Shown: one piece after another, positions 1-8,663 of the stretch
Layout of the letters: each line of letters begins with the position of its first letter
How positions within the stretch are numbered: position 1 is the first letter of the stretch
Assembly: GCF_023074175.1 (NCBI RefSeq)
Contig: NZ_JADPKS010000003.1
Coordinates: forward strand, 18,883-82,882
Reading direction: 5' to 3'
Source: Bradyrhizobium sp. 139
GTDB lineage: Bacteria; Pseudomonadota; Alphaproteobacteria; Rhizobiales; Xanthobacteraceae
Length of the DNA: 64,000 nt
Position numbers and translations under genes: made by a program
The notes under the pieces: generated by a model
What the model saw: the letters and a program-made list of their open reading frames with translations, nothing else
Databases searched by the model: none
Told to the model about the DNA's origin: nothing

Positions 1-270
1 ACGATCGCCGAGATGAGCGAGATCACCGCCGGTATCTCCTCGTCGATCGAGCAGCAGGGCGAAGCGACCCGCGAGATCGCCCGCAACATTCAGTCGGTTG
101 CGGCAGGCTCAAGCGAGATCAACACCCATATCGGTGGCGTCACCTCGGCCGCGGAAGCGACCGGCAGCGCGGCCACCGACGTGCTCACCAACGCCCGCGA
201 GCTGGATAACCAGTCCAGCGCGCTGCGCAGCGCGGTCGACGGCTTCCTCGCCAAGGTCCGCGTGGCGTAA
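1..270 (+). CDS. Methyl-accepting chemotaxis protein, C-terminal fragment (cut by window start)
   Basis: Open in frame from the first base, so the gene begins upstream of the window. The roughly 89 residues seen are the end of an MCP cytoplasmic signalling domain: IAEMSEITAGISSSIEQQGE followed by ATREIARNIQSVAAG is the repetitive coiled-coil pattern of the descending helix. This domain dimerises and signals to CheA/CheW. The ligand-binding and membrane parts are outside the window, so the ligand is unknown. The tail ends soon after the coiled coil, without a visible CheR-binding pentapeptide. Confidence 0.9.
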   Translation, partial: TIAEMSEITAGISSSIEQQGEATREIARNIQSVAAGSSEINTHIGGVTSAAEATGSAATDVLTNARELDNQSSALRSAVDGFLAKVRVA

Positions 271-302
271 GTCGTCACACAAGGCAACAGCATCTACTCC
301 AT

Positions 303-392
303 CGTCATGCCCGGGCTTGTCCCGGGCATCCACGTTCTTGGACACCGTACGCGTCGATAGGCGTGGATGGCCGGGACAAGCCCGGCCATGAC
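303..392. repeat. Palindromic intergenic repeat, 'CATGCCCGGG' family, copy 1
   Basis: Two arms face each other: TCATGCCCGGGCTTGTCCCG near 305 and CGGGACAAGCCCGGCCATGA near 372, each flanked inward by the CCACG/CGTGG pair. Closely related units occur at 28967-29052 and 44321-44405, and half a unit at 61306-61333. It lies between the convergent ends of the chemotaxis gene and the Bug-protein gene, where it could act as a bidirectional terminator or mRNA stabiliser. Repeats of this kind are widespread in Bradyrhizobium and Rhodopseudomonas. Confidence 0.85.
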
Positions 393-424
393 GGAGAATA
401 CGGAGCGCGCAGCTTTCGCGAGCC

Positions 425-1402
425 CTACTGCTTCTCAATTCCGGCGTTCGTGATCAGCTTCTCCCACAGCACCAGTTGCTCGTTCACGAACGTGCCGAGC
501 TGCTCTGGCGTGCCCGAAAATGCGTCCATGCCGAGCGTGGCAAGCTGGGCCTTGATCTCCGGCTTCTCGACGATCTTCCTGATCTCGGCGTTGAGTCTGG
601 TCACGATCTCCTTGGGCATGCCGGCGGGGCCGAAATAGCCCTGCCACGACGAGATGTCGAAATCCGGCACGCCGGCCTCCTGCATCGAGGGCAGGTTCGG
701 CACCAGCGGCGAGCGGTCCTTGGTGGTGACGGCGAGCGCGCGCAGCGCGTTGCCGTTGACGTGGGGCAGGCCCGTCAGGATGTCGACAAACATCATCGAG
801 ACGCGGCCGCCCATGACGTCGTTGAGCGCCGGAGGCGAGCTCTTGTACGGCACGTGCAGGAGATCGAGCCCGGCATTGTGCGCAAAAGTCGCGCCCGACA
901 CGATCGCCGAGGACGAGCCCGAGGCGTAGCTGAGCTTGCCCGGATTGGCCTTGCCGTAGGCGACGAGCTCGCCGACGGTTTTTGCCGGCACCTCCGGATG
1001 AATCACCAGCATGAAGGGCAGGTCGCCGGTGCGCGCGATCGGGGTGAAATCCTTGACGGGATCGTAGGTCAGGCTCTTGAGCAGATAGGGATTGGCCGAA
1101 TGCGTGGTGTTGGTCGTCACCAGCAGCGTGTAGCCGTCGGGGGCGGCGCGCGCGACATAGGTCGCGGCGATCATGCCGTTGGCGCCCGCCTTGTTCTCGA
1201 TCACGATCCCGACGCCGAGCGCCTGCGATAAATGCTGCGAGATGAGCCGCGTCGTGGTGTCGGTGCCGCTGCCGGCCGCGAACGGCAGCACCAGCGTGAT
1301 GTTGCGGCTCGGATAATTGTCGGCCTGCGCGGCGGATGCGGCGGCGAGACAGAGCGCGGCCGCGCCGGCGGTGCGCAGGGCGCGGATCAGTGATGACAGC
1401 AT
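425..1402 (-). CDS. Tripartite tricarboxylate transporter substrate-binding protein (Bug family)
   Basis: A periplasmic solute receptor of about 325 residues. The start at 1402 (MLSSLIRALRTAG) has an AGAGGGA ribosome site just upstream and opens a signal peptide ending near AQADNYPSR. The mature protein has Bug hallmarks: the early ITLVLPFAAGSGTDTTTR loop, IENKAGANGMIAATYVARA and the HVPYKSSPPALNDVMGGRV segment that contact a carboxylate ligand. No TctA/TctB membrane genes are adjacent, so this is an orphan receptor, which is common for the family. The ligand cannot be read from sequence; a small carboxylic or amino acid is usual. Confidence 0.93.
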   Translation of the reverse strand: MLSSLIRALRTAGAAALCLAAASAAQADNYPSRNITLVLPFAAGSGTDTTTRLISQHLSQALGVGIVIENKAGANGMIAATYVARAAPDGYTLLVTTNTTHSANPYLLKSLTYDPVKDFTPIARTGDLPFMLVIHPEVPAKTVGELVAYGKANPGKLSYASGSSSAIVSGATFAHNAGLDLLHVPYKSSPPALNDVMGGRVSMMFVDILTGLPHVNGNALRALAVTTKDRSPLVPNLPSMQEAGVPDFDISSWQGYFGPAGMPKEIVTRLNAEIRKIVEKPEIKAQLATLGMDAFSGTPEQLGTFVNEQLVLWEKLITNAGIEKQ

Positions 1403-1481
1403 GTCTGGACGTTCCCTCTTTTTCGTTGGCGGGGAACCTAGCCGGTCCACATCAAAACCGGAAGACGCGAGTTAACTTGGT

Positions 1482-1609
1482 CTCGTGCCCCGGACGCAGC
1501 GCAGCGCTTCTTCAGCGGTGCGCTGCAGAGCCGGGGCCCATGCCGCGGCAAACTGGGTCCCGGTTCAGCAGCGCATCACTGCGTGCTGCGCCGCGCCCGG
1601 GACATGAGA
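1482..1609. repeat. Intergenic inverted repeat, 'GTGCCCCGGACGCAGCGC' family
   Basis: The segment begins GTGCCCCGGACGCAGCGCAG and ends with GCTGCGCCGCGCCCGGGAC, imperfectly complementary to it. The centre holds GCGCTGCAGAGCCGGGGCCCA and TGGGTCCCGG, a further nested pairing. It separates the divergently placed Bug gene start from the end of the first EamA gene. It resembles the long imperfect palindromes scattered in Bradyrhizobium intergenic DNA; no coding role is seen. Confidence 0.6.
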
Positions 1610-1634
1610 CTTGTTGTGCGCCCGCGCTGCTGAA

Positions 1635-2570
1635 TTATTTCACCGCAGAACCCTGGCGTGATGCGATCACGACGCCGGCGAGCACGAGCGCATAGCCGAC
1701 CAAATGAAACGGCCGGAGCTTTTCGCCCAGCAGCAGGATCGCCATCGCCGAGCCGAACACCGGCACCAGATGGAAGAACGGTGCGGCGCGGTTCGGGCCG
1801 ATCAGCGCCACGCCGCGGTTGAAGAAGAGATAGGCCAGCGTCGAGGGAAAGATCAGGATGTAACCCAACGTCGCCAGCGTCACCCCGTCGAGTTGCAGGA
1901 CCCGGCCGCTCCAGGTCTCCCAGACCGCGGTCGGCAGCAGCATCGTTGCGCCGCAGCAGGTGGTGAAGGACAGAAAGGAGAGCTGGTGGATCTTCGGCCG
2001 GCGCGGGATGAAGGCGGAGTAGATCCCGAATGCCACCAGCGAGGAGGCGAACATGATGTCGCCCCTGTTGAAGCTGATGCTCGCGAGCGCGGCGAGATCG
2101 CCGTGCAGGATGATGATCAGCACGCCGAAAAGCGAGATCCCGATGCCGGCGAGCTGCGCGCCCGTCAGCCGCACGCCGAACAGCACCAGCGACCACAGCG
2201 CCACGAACAGCGGGCCGGCCGACTGGATCAGCAGCGCGTTCAGCGCCTCCGTGTATTGCATCGCCCAGTACGAGATCGCGTTGTTGAAGGCAAAGCCGAC
2301 CAGCGACAGGAACAGCATCAGCGGCAGGCTCTTGCGTATGCTCGGCCAGTCGCGCTTCAGATGCGGCCAGGCGAACGGCAGGAGGATCAGGAACACGCCG
2401 AACCAGCGGATCGTGGTCACCGTCAGCGGCGGCACATGCGCGCCGACATGGCGCGCGAGCACGATGTTGCCGGCCCAGAACAGCGAGCTCAGGCTAAGCA
2501 GCAAATAAGGCTGGTTGTTGAGCCAACTGGCCGGATTCGAGACCTTTGGCGGGGGCGAAGCAATCGTCAT
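1635..2570 (-). CDS. EamA/DMT-family transporter (copy 1)
   Basis: An inner-membrane drug/metabolite transporter of about 311 residues with roughly ten hydrophobic segments in two EamA halves. The start chosen at 2570 gives MTIASPPPKVSNPASWLNNQ; an upstream in-frame extension to 2612 lacks a better ribosome site. NQPYLLLSLSSLFWAGNIVL opens the first EamA domain and FFNRGVALIGPNRAAPFFHL lies near the end of the second. It is a close paralogue of the gene at 3100-4032, with the same NQPYLLLS opening and GPNRAAPFFHxVPVFGS motif. Substrate unknown; such exporters often move amino acids or metabolites outward. Confidence 0.9.
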   Translation of the reverse strand: MTIASPPPKVSNPASWLNNQPYLLLSLSSLFWAGNIVLARHVGAHVPPLTVTTIRWFGVFLILLPFAWPHLKRDWPSIRKSLPLMLFLSLVGFAFNNAISYWAMQYTEALNALLIQSAGPLFVALWSLVLFGVRLTGAQLAGIGISLFGVLIIILHGDLAALASISFNRGDIMFASSLVAFGIYSAFIPRRPKIHQLSFLSFTTCCGATMLLPTAVWETWSGRVLQLDGVTLATLGYILIFPSTLAYLFFNRGVALIGPNRAAPFFHLVPVFGSAMAILLLGEKLRPFHLVGYALVLAGVVIASRQGSAVK

Positions 2571-2663
2571 TGGCGTCACATAGGACCTTGCGCCGAATTG
2601 CTGTCGTGACACAAGTCACGCCGCCGCAACGCTACAATGCAGGCATGCCCCGGGGAGGCGCCA

Positions 2664-3065
2664 TTGCCGGTTAATATGTTGAACATCCAAGGCCTGGAAG
2701 GGCTCGATCAGCATGCGCCCGTGGTGATGCTGAACCTGATGCGCTTCCACGCGCGCTCGCGCGATGGCGACGGTTCGGGCTGGGACGCTTATCTGCGTTA
2801 CAGTGCGATCACGGTGCCCATGATCCGGGCACGCGGCGGCACGCTGCTCTGGACCGGCGCCGCCAAGACGGTCGCCCTCGGCCCGCACGATGGCAACGAA
2901 TGGGATTTCGTCGCGCTGGTGTTTTATCCGTCGGCCGCGGCCTTCCTCGACATGATGACGTCGGAGACCTACGAGCGTGAGGCCGACCCGCATCGCGTCA
3001 ACGGCTGCGCCGAGCACGTCATCATCGCGACCAGCGAAGCGTACAGCAAGTTCAAGGCGAAGTAG
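2664..3065 (+). CDS. DUF1330-family protein
   Basis: About 133 residues, a single small ferredoxin-like alpha/beta fold typical of DUF1330: VVMLNLMRFHARSRDG near the start, WDAYLRYSAITVPMIRARGG in the middle and WDFVALVFYPSAAAFLDMM with SETYEREADPHRVN near the end. GGGGAGG at 2652-2658 sits five bases before a TTG at 2664, favouring that start; the ATG at 2676 is the alternative and is 18 bases from the same site. The gene lies between and opposite to two paralogous EamA exporters. Function of the family is not established. Confidence 0.82.
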   Translation: MPVNMLNIQGLEGLDQHAPVVMLNLMRFHARSRDGDGSGWDAYLRYSAITVPMIRARGGTLLWTGAAKTVALGPHDGNEWDFVALVFYPSAAAFLDMMTSETYEREADPHRVNGCAEHVIIATSEAYSKFKAK

Positions 3066-3099
3066 CGCCACCTTCTGCCACAACGAGAGAAGGATGAAG

Positions 3100-4032
3100 T
3101 TATGTCGCCTGCTTTCTCGAAGCCACAAACACACCGGCCAGCACCAGCGCGAAGCCGATGAAGTGGAAGGCTTGCGGGTGTTCGCCGAGGAATGCCAACG
3201 CCATGATCGAGCCGAATACCGGCACGACGTGGAAGAACGGCGCCGCGCGGTTGGCGCCGATCAGGCGGACGCCGCGATTGAAGCAGAGATAGGCGAGGGT
3301 CGAGGGGAATACCGCGACATAGAACAGCGTCAGCATGTTCGGTCCGTCGAGCTTCATCACCGGACGTGCGGACAGTTCCCAGATCTCGAGCGGAATGAGA
3401 CAGGCGGCACCGGCGCCGAAGGTGAAGGCGAGGAACGACAGTCCGTGCATCGGCGGCCGCTTCAGGGTCAGTACCGAATAGAGCGCGAAGATGATCAGCG
3501 CGACGATGAAAATGACGTCGCCCTTGTTGAACTCGATGTTCGACAGCGTGGTGAAATCGCCGTGTAGCAGGATCGTCAGCACGCCGCACATCGACAGCAG
3601 CACGCCGAAGGCCTGCGCCTTCGTGAGCCGGACGCCCAGGATCGCCAGCGACCACAGCGCCACGAGCAGGGGCGCTGCCGATTGGAGCAGCAGCGTGTTG
3701 AGCGCCTGCGTATGCTCCAGCGCCCAGTATTGCAGCGTGTTGAAGGCGCCGATGCCGGTGATCGAGAGCGTGATCATCAGGCCGAGCTTGCCGCGGATCG
3801 CGGGCCAATCCCGGGCGAGATGCTTCCAGGCGAACGGCAGCACCAGGAGGAAGGCGAAGAACCAGCGCAGGAACGACAGCGTGACCGGCGGGATGTGGCC
3901 GGCGGCGAGCCGCCCGACAATGGCGTTGCCGGCCCAGCACAACGCGGTGATGCTGAGCAGCAGATAAGGCTGGTTGGCGATCCAGCTGTGGCCGGATGAT
4001 TCGGTGCCGGTGGTCTGGCCGGTGGCGGACAT
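3100..4032 (-). CDS. EamA/DMT-family transporter (copy 2)
   Basis: An inner-membrane protein of 310 residues with two EamA repeats and about ten membrane segments. It begins MSATGQTTGTESSGHSWIAN and then runs NQPYLLLSITALCWAGNAIV. The second half ends GANRAAPFFHVVPVFGSIMA before the last helices. The close match to the transporter at 1635-2570 in motif order and wording points to a local duplication followed by divergence. The two copies bracket the oppositely oriented DUF1330 gene. Substrate unknown, probably export of a small metabolite. Confidence 0.9.
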   Translation of the reverse strand: MSATGQTTGTESSGHSWIANQPYLLLSITALCWAGNAIVGRLAAGHIPPVTLSFLRWFFAFLLVLPFAWKHLARDWPAIRGKLGLMITLSITGIGAFNTLQYWALEHTQALNTLLLQSAAPLLVALWSLAILGVRLTKAQAFGVLLSMCGVLTILLHGDFTTLSNIEFNKGDVIFIVALIIFALYSVLTLKRPPMHGLSFLAFTFGAGAACLIPLEIWELSARPVMKLDGPNMLTLFYVAVFPSTLAYLCFNRGVRLIGANRAAPFFHVVPVFGSIMALAFLGEHPQAFHFIGFALVLAGVFVASRKQAT

Positions 4033-4381
4033 TGTGATTGTTATGGCCCCGCAAGGTGCGCCAAGGCCGCCGGCCCGGCAAGGTCCGGGCCGGACGATCC
4101 CCGGCTCCGTTCAAAGACACGGAAATCGGGGTTGCATCAATGGGGGCTGGACGCATCGCGACCATGCAGCGGCCGGCGCGCAGAAGGCATCCGGCGGCTT
4201 CTGACGAGGTCGGCGCGCCAGCCCGGAACGTTTCTGGATTTTCGGGGGATATCAAAGGCTTGGATCATGCTTTGAATCCCGAAAAAGCCTCCTTCTTGCT
4301 TGCCTAGAAGGACCGCTTCCTTTATCCGGTGGGGCTGCCTCGCATGCGAGCGGCCGCGGCCGTGACTTGGGCTGGGCGCAG
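4033..4381. other. Intergenic region between divergent EamA gene and purA
   Basis: About 350 bases with no convincing gene on either strand. It should hold promoters for the minus-strand transporter and for purA. It is GC-rich on the left (CCGGCCCGGCAAGGTCCGGG near 4070) and becomes A/T-richer around 4250-4310. No riboswitch or operator is recognised. Confidence 0.5.
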
Positions 4382-4428
4382 GCATGATCCCGGAAAAGTG
4401 GGCACCGGTTTTCCGCGAGGATCATGCC
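4382..4428. repeat. Short palindromic repeat, 'GCATGATCC-GGTTTTCC-GATCATGC' family, copy 1
   Basis: Outer arms GCATGATCC and GGATCATGC pair, with inner GGAAAA and TTTTCC arms around GTGGGCACCGG. A second copy is at 43822-43870 with the same outer GATC and inner TTTTCC elements. Here it lies 35 bases before the purA start, so it would be in or next to the purA leader. Confidence 0.8.
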
Positions 4429-4462
4429 ACTTAGAGACAGTTTGCATAGGGATTACCCGCGA

Positions 4463-5755
4463 ATGGCCAATGTTGTCGTCGTCGGCGCCCAATGGGGCGA
4501 CGAAGGAAAGGGCAAGATCGTCGACTGGTTGTCGGAGCAGGCGGACATTGTCGTTCGTTTCCAGGGCGGTCATAACGCCGGCCATACGCTGGTCATCAAC
4601 GGCAAGACCTACAAGCTGGCGCTGCTGCCCTCCGGCGTGCTGCGCGATCAGAAGCTGTCGGTGATCGGCAACGGCGTGGTGTTCGATCCGCAGGCCTTTC
4701 TCGACGAGGTCGCCAAGCTGCGCTCGCAGGGCGTCGCGGTCTCTCCGGACAATCTGCGTGTCGCCGAGAACGTCACCCTGATCCTGCCGCTGCACCGTGA
4801 GCTCGACGCGCACCGCGAATCCGCCAATGCGGCGACTGCGATCGGCACCACCCGCCGCGGCATTGGACCGGCCTATGAAGACAAGGTCGGCCGCCGCGCC
4901 ATCCGCCTGATGGACCTCGCCGATCTCGACACCCTCCCGCACAAGATCGACCGGCTCCTTGCTCACCACAATGCGCTGCGCCGCGGTCTCAATCTGCCGG
5001 AGTTCGATGGCAAGGACATCCTGAAGGAATTGACCGCGCTTGCGCCGCAGCTCTTGCCCTATGCCGAGACGGTGTGGCGGTTGCTCGACATCAAGCGACG
5101 CGAAGGCAAGCGCATGCTGTTCGAGGGTGCGCAAGGCGCGCTGCTCGACGTCGACCACGGCACCTATCCTTACGTCACCTCGTCCAACACGGTGGCGGCG
5201 CAGGCTGCGACCGGCTCGGGCCTCGGCCCCGGCGCGGTGGGCTATGTGCTCGGCCTGTGCAAGGCCTACACGACCCGGGTCGGCCAGGGCCCGTTCCCGA
5301 CCGAGCAGGACAACGAGACCGGCCGCAAGATCGGCGAGCGCGGCCGCGAGTTCGGCACCAACACCGGCCGTCCGCGCCGCTGCGGCTGGTTCGACGCCGT
5401 GCTGGTCCGCCAGGCGGTCCGGACCGGCGGCATCAATGGCCTGGCGCTGACCAAGCTGGACATTCTCGACGGCTTCGATTCGATCGAGGTCTGCACCGGC
5501 TACAAGCTCGACGGCAAGGAGATCGACCACTTCCCGGCCGGCGAGGGCGCCCAGGCCAGAGTCGAGCCGATCTACGAGACCATCGAGGGCTGGAAGGAGC
5601 CAACCGCCAACGCGCGGTCATGGGCCGACCTGCCGGCCCAGGCCATCAAATATGTCCGCCGGATCGAGGAATTGGTGGGGTGCCCGGTCGCACTGCTTTC
5701 CACCAGCCCCGAACGCGAGGATACTATCCTGGTACAAAATCCGTTCGAGGCTTAA
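4463..5755 (+). CDS. purA: Adenylosuccinate synthetase
   Basis: A cytosolic enzyme of 430 residues that joins IMP and aspartate using GTP to give adenylosuccinate, the first committed step to [21 protein letters not shown] at the start holds the GTP-binding loop with the catalytic Asp; [18 protein letters not shown] follows, then [19 protein letters not shown] and [33 protein letters not shown] is the conserved late motif. An upstream in-frame ATG at 4424 would lie in the leader repeat, so 4463 is chosen. The next gene starts 36 bases downstream on the same strand and may be co-transcribed. Confidence 0.98.
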   Translation: MANVVVVGAQWGDEGKGKIVDWLSEQADIVVRFQGGHNAGHTLVINGKTYKLALLPSGVLRDQKLSVIGNGVVFDPQAFLDEVAKLRSQGVAVSPDNLRVAENVTLILPLHRELDAHRESANAATAIGTTRRGIGPAYEDKVGRRAIRLMDLADLDTLPHKIDRLLAHHNALRRGLNLPEFDGKDILKELTALAPQLLPYAETVWRLLDIKRREGKRMLFEGAQGALLDVDHGTYPYVTSSNTVAAQAATGSGLGPGAVGYVLGLCKAYTTRVGQGPFPTEQDNETGRKIGERGREFGTNTGRPRRCGWFDAVLVRQAVRTGGINGLALTKLDILDGFDSIEVCTGYKLDGKEIDHFPAGEGAQARVEPIYETIEGWKEPTANARSWADLPAQAIKYVRRIEELVGCPVALLSTSPEREDTILVQNPFEA

Positions 5756-5791
5756 CGAAATCTTACCGGACGTGCGTATAGTTGAGTTGAA

Positions 5792-7411
5792 ATGGCTGAT
5801 TACTATCCGCTGATCGCCCGCGCTATTGCCGCCCTGGACCCCAATGCTCCCGGCGAAAGCCGTCGCGCGCTCTATGAGCGGGCGCGCACGGCCTTGATTG
5901 CGCAGCTCCGCAGCGTGCAGCCGCCGCTCTCCGAATCCGAGATCACCCGCGAACGGCTGTCGCTGGAAGAGGCCGTCCGCAAGGTCGAATCGGAGGCGGC
6001 CCAGCGCGCCCGGGAGGCCTCGCGCCCCGGTGGCGGCGCCCGCAGCAGCGGCAGCGGTGACGCCTTTCGCCGGGCCAGCACCCGCGCCGCCGAGGGCAAC
6101 CCGCCTCCGTCGCCGCCGGCCGCTCCGCGGACGCGTCCGGCTCCTCCGCCGCCGCGTGCCGACCGTCCGTCCTTCAACGTCGATGACCAGGGTGAGGCCC
6201 CGCGTGCGCCGCGGGCCCCGCGGTTCGACGCGCCGCGCCAGCCGGATCCGTCGGCACCGCCGCCGATGCCGGAGCCGCCGGCTCCTCCGCCAGCCGGACG
6301 TGATCGCTCGCCCGGGCGCCGTCCGCCCGACATCGGCCCGCCGCCGTCTCTGCCGCCGGCACCGGGCGTGCGCGGCTTCCGCGACATCACCGCCGATGTC
6401 AACGATCTCGGCGGCGCCGCCGCGCAGGCCAACCGCGCCGCGCGCCGCACCTACGCCAATGTGCCATCGCCCTCGCCGGAGTTCGACCGGCTGGAGCCGA
6501 GCCTGGAAAATCGCGCCGGCGAGCAGGACGCGCCCTATTCCTACGACGAGTCGGTCGAGGAGGCCGAGCGCTACGCGCCGCAGCCGCCATCGCCGCGTTC
6601 GCGCGTTGCGCCTGAGCGCGGAGCCAAGAAGCGCGCCCGCACCGGCTCCGCCTTCCCGTTCAAGAGTGCGATCGCCGTCGGCATCGTGCTGATCCTGGTC
6701 GGCGCCGGCATCCTCTGGGGCAAACAGCTGGTTCAGACCGTGAACGGCCTCTTCAAGTCCTCGCCGACCCAGGTGGTGGAGGCGCCGAAGGATGCGGCCC
6801 AGCCGCAGAGCAAGCCCAAGATTCCGGATCGCGTCGGCCAGCCTTCGGCCAGCGACCAGCCGGTTGCGCCGGTGGCGCAGAAGGTCGTGCTCTATGACGA
6901 GGATCCTTCCGACCCGAAGGGCAAGCAATATGTCGGCTCGGTGGTGTGGCGGCTGGAGCCGATCAAGGCCTCAGGCAACCAGAAGGCCGATGTCGCCGTG
7001 CGCGCCGATATCGAGATCCCCGACCGTAAGTTCAAGATGACGATGTCGTTCCGCCGCAACACCGACTCGTCGCTGCCGGCGAGCCACACCGCGGAGCTGA
7101 CCTTCATCCTGCCGCAGGATTTTCCGGGCGGCGGCGTCGCCAACGTGCCGGGCATTTTGATGAAGTCGAACGAGCAGGCGCGCGGCACGCCGCTCGCGGG
7201 CCTTGCGGTCAAGGTCACCGACGGCTTCTTCCTGGTCGGCCTCTCCAATGTCGACGCCGACCGCGCCCGCAACGTCCAGCTTCTGAAGGAGCGCTCCTGG
7301 TTCGACGTGCCGCTGGTCTACGCCAACCAGCGCCGCGCCATCATCGCCATCGAGAAGGGCGCCCCCGGCGAGCGCGCCTTCAACGACGCGTTCGCGCAGT
7401 GGGGCGACTAG
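5792..7411 (+). CDS. Conserved proline-rich, membrane-anchored protein of unknown function
   Basis: 539 residues in three parts. Residues about 1-80 are a helical region (MADYYPLIARAIAALDPNAP, then a charged TRERLSLEEAVRKVESEAAQ helix). Residues about 85-280 are low-complexity and rich in Pro, Arg and Ala. One membrane segment follows near residue 292 (SAIAVGIVLILVGAGILWGK). The C-terminal 190 or so residues form a separate soluble domain beginning KVVLYDEDPSDPKGKQYVGS and containing WRLEPIKASGNQKADVAVRA. By the positive-inside rule the N-terminus is cytoplasmic and the C-terminal domain periplasmic. It follows purA closely. I do not recognise the C-terminal domain by name. Confidence 0.88.
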   Translation: MADYYPLIARAIAALDPNAPGESRRALYERARTALIAQLRSVQPPLSESEITRERLSLEEAVRKVESEAAQRAREASRPGGGARSSGSGDAFRRASTRAAEGNPPPSPPAAPRTRPAPPPPRADRPSFNVDDQGEAPRAPRAPRFDAPRQPDPSAPPPMPEPPAPPPAGRDRSPGRRPPDIGPPPSLPPAPGVRGFRDITADVNDLGGAAAQANRAARRTYANVPSPSPEFDRLEPSLENRAGEQDAPYSYDESVEEAERYAPQPPSPRSRVAPERGAKKRARTGSAFPFKSAIAVGIVLILVGAGILWGKQLVQTVNGLFKSSPTQVVEAPKDAAQPQSKPKIPDRVGQPSASDQPVAPVAQKVVLYDEDPSDPKGKQYVGSVVWRLEPIKASGNQKADVAVRADIEIPDRKFKMTMSFRRNTDSSLPASHTAELTFILPQDFPGGGVANVPGILMKSNEQARGTPLAGLAVKVTDGFFLVGLSNVDADRARNVQLLKERSWFDVPLVYANQRRAIIAIEKGAPGERAFNDAFAQWGD

Positions 7412-7491
7412 AGTTCCCGCATAACCGATGTTCACCTCTCTCGACCAGAGGTGAACCGAACTCTCAACGATCCAATCGAGATTGAATCGGC

Positions 7492-7758
7492 CTATTGCGC
7501 CGCCGCTTCCCGCTTGCGCGCCGCTGCGTGCTCGCGGTCCATCACCGCGCGGCAGCCGGGGCTGACCTGCGCCTTGTTCCGCACCATGCAGGCCCTGATC
7601 CGCGGGATGTCGGGGATTTCGCTGGAGCACAGCCGCATCGCATCGCCCGAGCACATCTGCTGCGCTTCCGACGAGAAAGCGAGGCCGGGCGATGTCTGGA
7701 GTGCGATGGCGGTGGTTGCAAAGGCGAAGAGCGAAACGATGGTCTTGTAGCGTGTCAT
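7492..7758 (-). CDS. Small secreted cysteine-motif protein (copy 1)
   Basis: 88 residues. A signal peptide (MTRYKTIVSLFAFATTAIAL to about PGLAFS) precedes a short mature domain with four cysteines spaced C-x7-C-x12-C-x11-C: CSGDAMRLC, then a Cys after SSEIPDIPRIRA and one after MVRNKAQVSPG. The same spacing appears in the protein at 8269-8514, so the two are paralogues. Two disulphides in the periplasm are likely. The tail is charged and Ala-rich. Resembles small Cys-rich secreted proteins often annotated in Bradyrhizobium; function unknown. Confidence 0.8.
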   Translation of the reverse strand: MTRYKTIVSLFAFATTAIALQTSPGLAFSSEAQQMCSGDAMRLCSSEIPDIPRIRACMVRNKAQVSPGCRAVMDREHAAARKREAAAQ

Positions 7759-8008
7759 GCGATGCGTCCCTGAGTTCCGCGGCTATGAGCCGCTTGGTTT
7801 TGGGGCACCGCACGCGGCTTGCTTTGCCGCACGTCGCAGCCTTCACGCGGAACTCATCCCGCATGTGGTTGCTCGATCTCTGCTGATGTTCGAATCGAAA
7901 GTGCTGCGCCGCCCGAGCGAAGTATGCGCCATTGTCACGAGGCTGCAATGGTCCGCTCGAATGAATTCGCAGCTGTTGCGTGTACGTCACGCAGAAAGCG
8001 GCGCGAGA

Positions 8009-8230
8009 TCAGATCAACCGATCGGACGATGCGCTCGCTTCTTCCGCGTCGCTCGCGCCGGCGTGTTCCTCGACGGCAGTGACGCCCTTCGCAGTGAGCT
8101 CGAACAGGTCGCCGTCCTTCATCACGTAGCCATCGGCGATCAGTTCGCCGATCTTGCCGTGCCGGTCGTCGGCAAAGGCGACCGATTGGCTGATCTCCCG
8201 CAGGATCGAGAGCTGTTCGTTGCGCAACAT
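8009..8230 (-). CDS. Small conserved protein of unknown function
   Basis: 73 residues starting MLRNEQLSILREISQSVAFA at 8230, with GGAGAG about nine bases upstream. The body reads DDRHGKIGELIADGYVMKDG then DLFELTAKGVTAVEEHAGAS, which looks like a compact winged-helix-like unit: a helix, a short turn and a beta hairpin (ELIADGYVMKDGDLFELTAKG). It might bind nucleic acid, but it is too short to assign. It lies between two small secreted Cys-motif genes on the same strand. Confidence 0.7.
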   Translation of the reverse strand: MLRNEQLSILREISQSVAFADDRHGKIGELIADGYVMKDGDLFELTAKGVTAVEEHAGASDAEEASASSDRLI

Positions 8231-8268
8231 GGCTTCACTCTCCGTTCGCGGGGAATCCTTCCCCAGCC

Positions 8269-8514
8269 TTACCTGCCGTGACTCTCGAACACCTTGCTGC
8301 AGGGCTTCGACAGCTTGGCCCGGTGGGCTTGCAGGCACCCCTGCACCGCACCGTCATTGCCGAGGTCCTTGCGGCAGAACCGCGACGCATCACGCGAGCA
8401 GGCGTTCTGCTCCTGCGGCGTACCCATGTGGCCTTGCGCGAGAGCAGGCGTGATCGACACGCCGCTCAGGATCGTCAGGACGAGCGTTGCCATAAGGACG
8501 GATTTCCGGGACAT
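8269..8514 (-). CDS. Small secreted cysteine-motif protein (copy 2)
   Basis: 81 residues from 8514 (MSRKSVLMATLVLTILSGVS). The signal peptide ends near PALAQG. The mature part has CSRDASRFC, then a Cys after RKDLGNDGAVQG and one after LQAHRAKLSKP: spacing C-x7-C-x12-C-x11-C, identical to the protein at 7492-7758. It is probably periplasmic with two disulphides. The upstream reading to 8616 is not used because the signal peptide starts cleanly at 8514. Function unknown. Confidence 0.8.
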   Translation of the reverse strand: MSRKSVLMATLVLTILSGVSITPALAQGHMGTPQEQNACSRDASRFCRKDLGNDGAVQGCLQAHRAKLSKPCSKVFESHGR

Positions 8515-8663
8515 CGACACAACTCCGTTCTGACTGCAGGTATGAATTTCAGTCCTGTCTGAACTCGTCGCCTTGCCGCTTGTTCCCCTCGGGAGGGGAT
8601 GCGCCCTGCTATTCAAGGTTCCCGCGGCGCTGCTATAACAGCGGCGAAGGATGAGGATACTTG

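Noticed and set aside
4322..5530. Minus-strand frame of 402 codons over purA
   Set aside because: Complete shadow of the purA codons.
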